Shown piece after piece: positions 13,773 to 14,625 of a stretch of 14,625 bases of DNA. Position 1 is the stretch's first letter; each line of letters starts with the position of its first letter. The notes beneath the pieces were generated by a model. It made no database searches, had not been told where the DNA came from, and saw nothing but the letters and a program-made list of their open reading frames with translations. This stretch comes from M55B120 sp964426155 (GTDB lineage: Bacteria; Actinomycetota; Humimicrobiia; Humimicrobiales; Humimicrobiaceae): positions 1 through 14,625 of the forward strand of contig CAYROY010000057.1 of assembly GCA_964426155.1 (NCBI GenBank). Reading direction: 5' to 3'. The position numbers and the translations under genes are program-made.

Positions 13773-14184
13773 AGTATGTCTCCTTCAATTCATTTTTTTT
13801 AGTCACAGTTCTTATATTGTCTAATAGTCTGTCCGCAGTCATTTCAGACTTGTCCAGAAAAGAATCTGCTCCTGCTTCTATCATAGACTTTTTTATCTCC
13901 ATATTTCCAAAACTGGTAAGAGCTATTATTTTTATACCCGGATTATCTTTTTTTATTATCCTTGTAGATTCTATGCCGTCCATATCAGGCATTTTCACAT
14001 CCATTAAAATAACATCCGGTAAATGACTTTTTGAAAGCTTCACTGCTTCAATCCCGTTCAAAGCCTCTGCCACAATCAATATCTCATCTTCGTCTTCCAT
14101 TAGGTCTTTTATAGCAGATATAATAGTTGGATTGTCATCCACTATCATCAATCTGATTTTTGATTTTTTATTTTCCATTTTCAT
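13768..14184 (-). CDS. Single-domain response regulator (CheY-like receiver)
   Basis: A 138-residue protein that is one receiver domain and nothing else. Active-site residues are complete: Asp16-Asp17 (IVDDNP), phospho-acceptor Asp62 in ILMDVKMPDMDG, Thr90 in ALTS, Lys112 in FLDKSE. The sequence is NarL-like, so it may be a NarL-type regulator that has no DNA-binding half, working through protein contact or as a phosphate sink. Its first codons overlap the end of the decayed kinase frame by 17 nt, and its last codons contain the RBS of the degenerate receiver, so the three formed one tightly packed unit. No own Shine-Dalgarno is visible; a second ATG two codons later is an alternative start. 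Confidence 0.88.
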   Translation of the reverse strand: MKMENKKSKIRLMIVDDNPTIISAIKDLMEDEDEILIVAEALNGIEAVKLSKSHLPDVILMDVKMPDMDGIESTRIIKKDNPGIKIIALTSFGNMEIKKSMIEAGADSFLDKSEMTADRLLDNIRTVTKKNELKETYY

Positions 14185-14541
14185 AAACTATATTTATTTC
14201 AGTTCCACGTTCGGGTATGCTGATAATATCCAGGATAGCGTCTATCATCTTTGCCCTTTCTCTCATCATATTTAACCCAAAAGAGCCAAAATAAATTTTT
14301 GTCCACATTATATTTTTACCCTGGATATCACACAATTTAAGACCAAATATTCTTTCTCCATAATCATTTAAATATAAGATTTTGCCTGGAGGTCGAGCTC
14401 AAGAAGGATATAGGTTGCAACAATCCACCTGCCCATTTTTATAGAAGAATTGGTGACTTTTTTATCTATTAATTCCATTTTTGTAAATATAGCATAGATG
14501 TTGTCTGTTAGATACTGTCTTAAAGTACAGGTAAATACTGG
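14168..14541 (-). pseudogene. Decayed histidine kinase (NarX/DegS type, HisKA_3-HATPase remnant)
   Basis: Two frames show parts of a NarL-partner sensor kinase. The downstream frame (14398-14168) ends with GSFGLNMMRERAKMIDAILD and IISIPERGTEINIVYENGK, the G2 box (GHFGL..M.ERA) and last strands of a HATPase domain. The upstream frame (14541-14368) contains RQYLTDNIYAIFTKMELID and GRWIVATYILLELD, resembling the dimerisation helices; the phospho-His position appears as Thr in YLTDN. The N-box region between them is missing, the frames differ, and nothing sensor-like is found upstream. It cannot encode a working kinase. Its end overlaps the receiver gene, as in an operon. Confidence 0.6.
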
Positions 14542-14549
14542 TCATAGGT

Positions 14550-14594
14550 ATGGGGCAGACACCTGGATTAAATTATGCTAAATCATGTACTTTA
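14550..14594. repeat. Dispersed repeat, copy B, with REP-like motif
   Basis: ATGGGGCAGACACC (14550-14563) is followed by CTAAATCATGTAC (14578-14590) and TTTA. GGGGCAGACACC is close to the GGGGACAGACACC-type repeats that accompany REP-associated tyrosine transposases in many genomes. The 13-mer is identical to copy A at 12158-12170. It lies directly upstream of the broken kinase remnant. The remaining sequence to 14625 shows no gene. Confidence 0.35.
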
Positions 14595-14625
14595 TATCAC
14601 TCGTAAAGCTTGGATATGAGAATGC

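Overview
The window comes from an AT-rich bacterial chromosome with strong AAGGAG/GGAGG ribosome-binding sites. Gene content points to an anaerobic or microaerophilic heterotroph: a two-subunit 2-oxoacid:ferredoxin oxidoreductase, a class II superoxide reductase, three lipoproteins or secreted proteins and NarL-type regulators. There is no outer-membrane or phage gene. Candidate lineages are low-GC Firmicutes-like or low-GC anaerobic Actinobacteriota-like bacteria, but the sequence alone does not settle this. No rRNA, tRNA, CRISPR array or intact transposase was seen.

Layout. 1-1729 (minus) is an acyl-CoA/acyl-ACP synthetase running into a carrier-protein domain that the left edge cuts at its phosphopantetheine serine. 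1730-2234 is non-coding but highly structured: a nested 122-nt hairpin, then a second stem-loop ending in a U-run, then a 32-codon ORF with an excellent RBS and rpiB. 2948-6462 (minus) holds superoxide reductase and an operon of korA (gamma-alpha fusion), korB and a receiver-like protein lacking the phosphorylation residues. 6463-6927 is a gap with a possible gene remnant. 6928-8241 (plus) is a lipoprotein PQQ-type sugar dehydrogenase. 8277-8897 (minus) is a stand-alone heme-binding ferric-reductase-like membrane protein.

9238-12010 (minus) contains an Hsp20 tail, a DUF4352-like lipoprotein, a CoA-binding protein, a debranching-enzyme N-terminal domain without its catalytic domain, and an unrecognised lipoprotein. 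12281-12481 (plus) is a small zinc-ribbon protein. 12586-14541 (minus) is a signalling cluster: an intact NarL-type regulator, an intact single-domain receiver, a frameshifted degenerate receiver and a decayed histidine kinase.

Two themes stand out. First, much of the window is decaying: remnants of Hsp20, a glycogen debranching enzyme, a histidine kinase and a receiver are visible in the translations although none forms a full reading frame. Short dispersed repeats lie near some of these scars. Second, degenerate phosphorylation-free receivers occur twice, once inside the ferredoxin oxidoreductase operon. Together with the structured RNA region upstream of rpiB and the synthetase with an altered A10 motif, these are the best candidates for undescribed biology.
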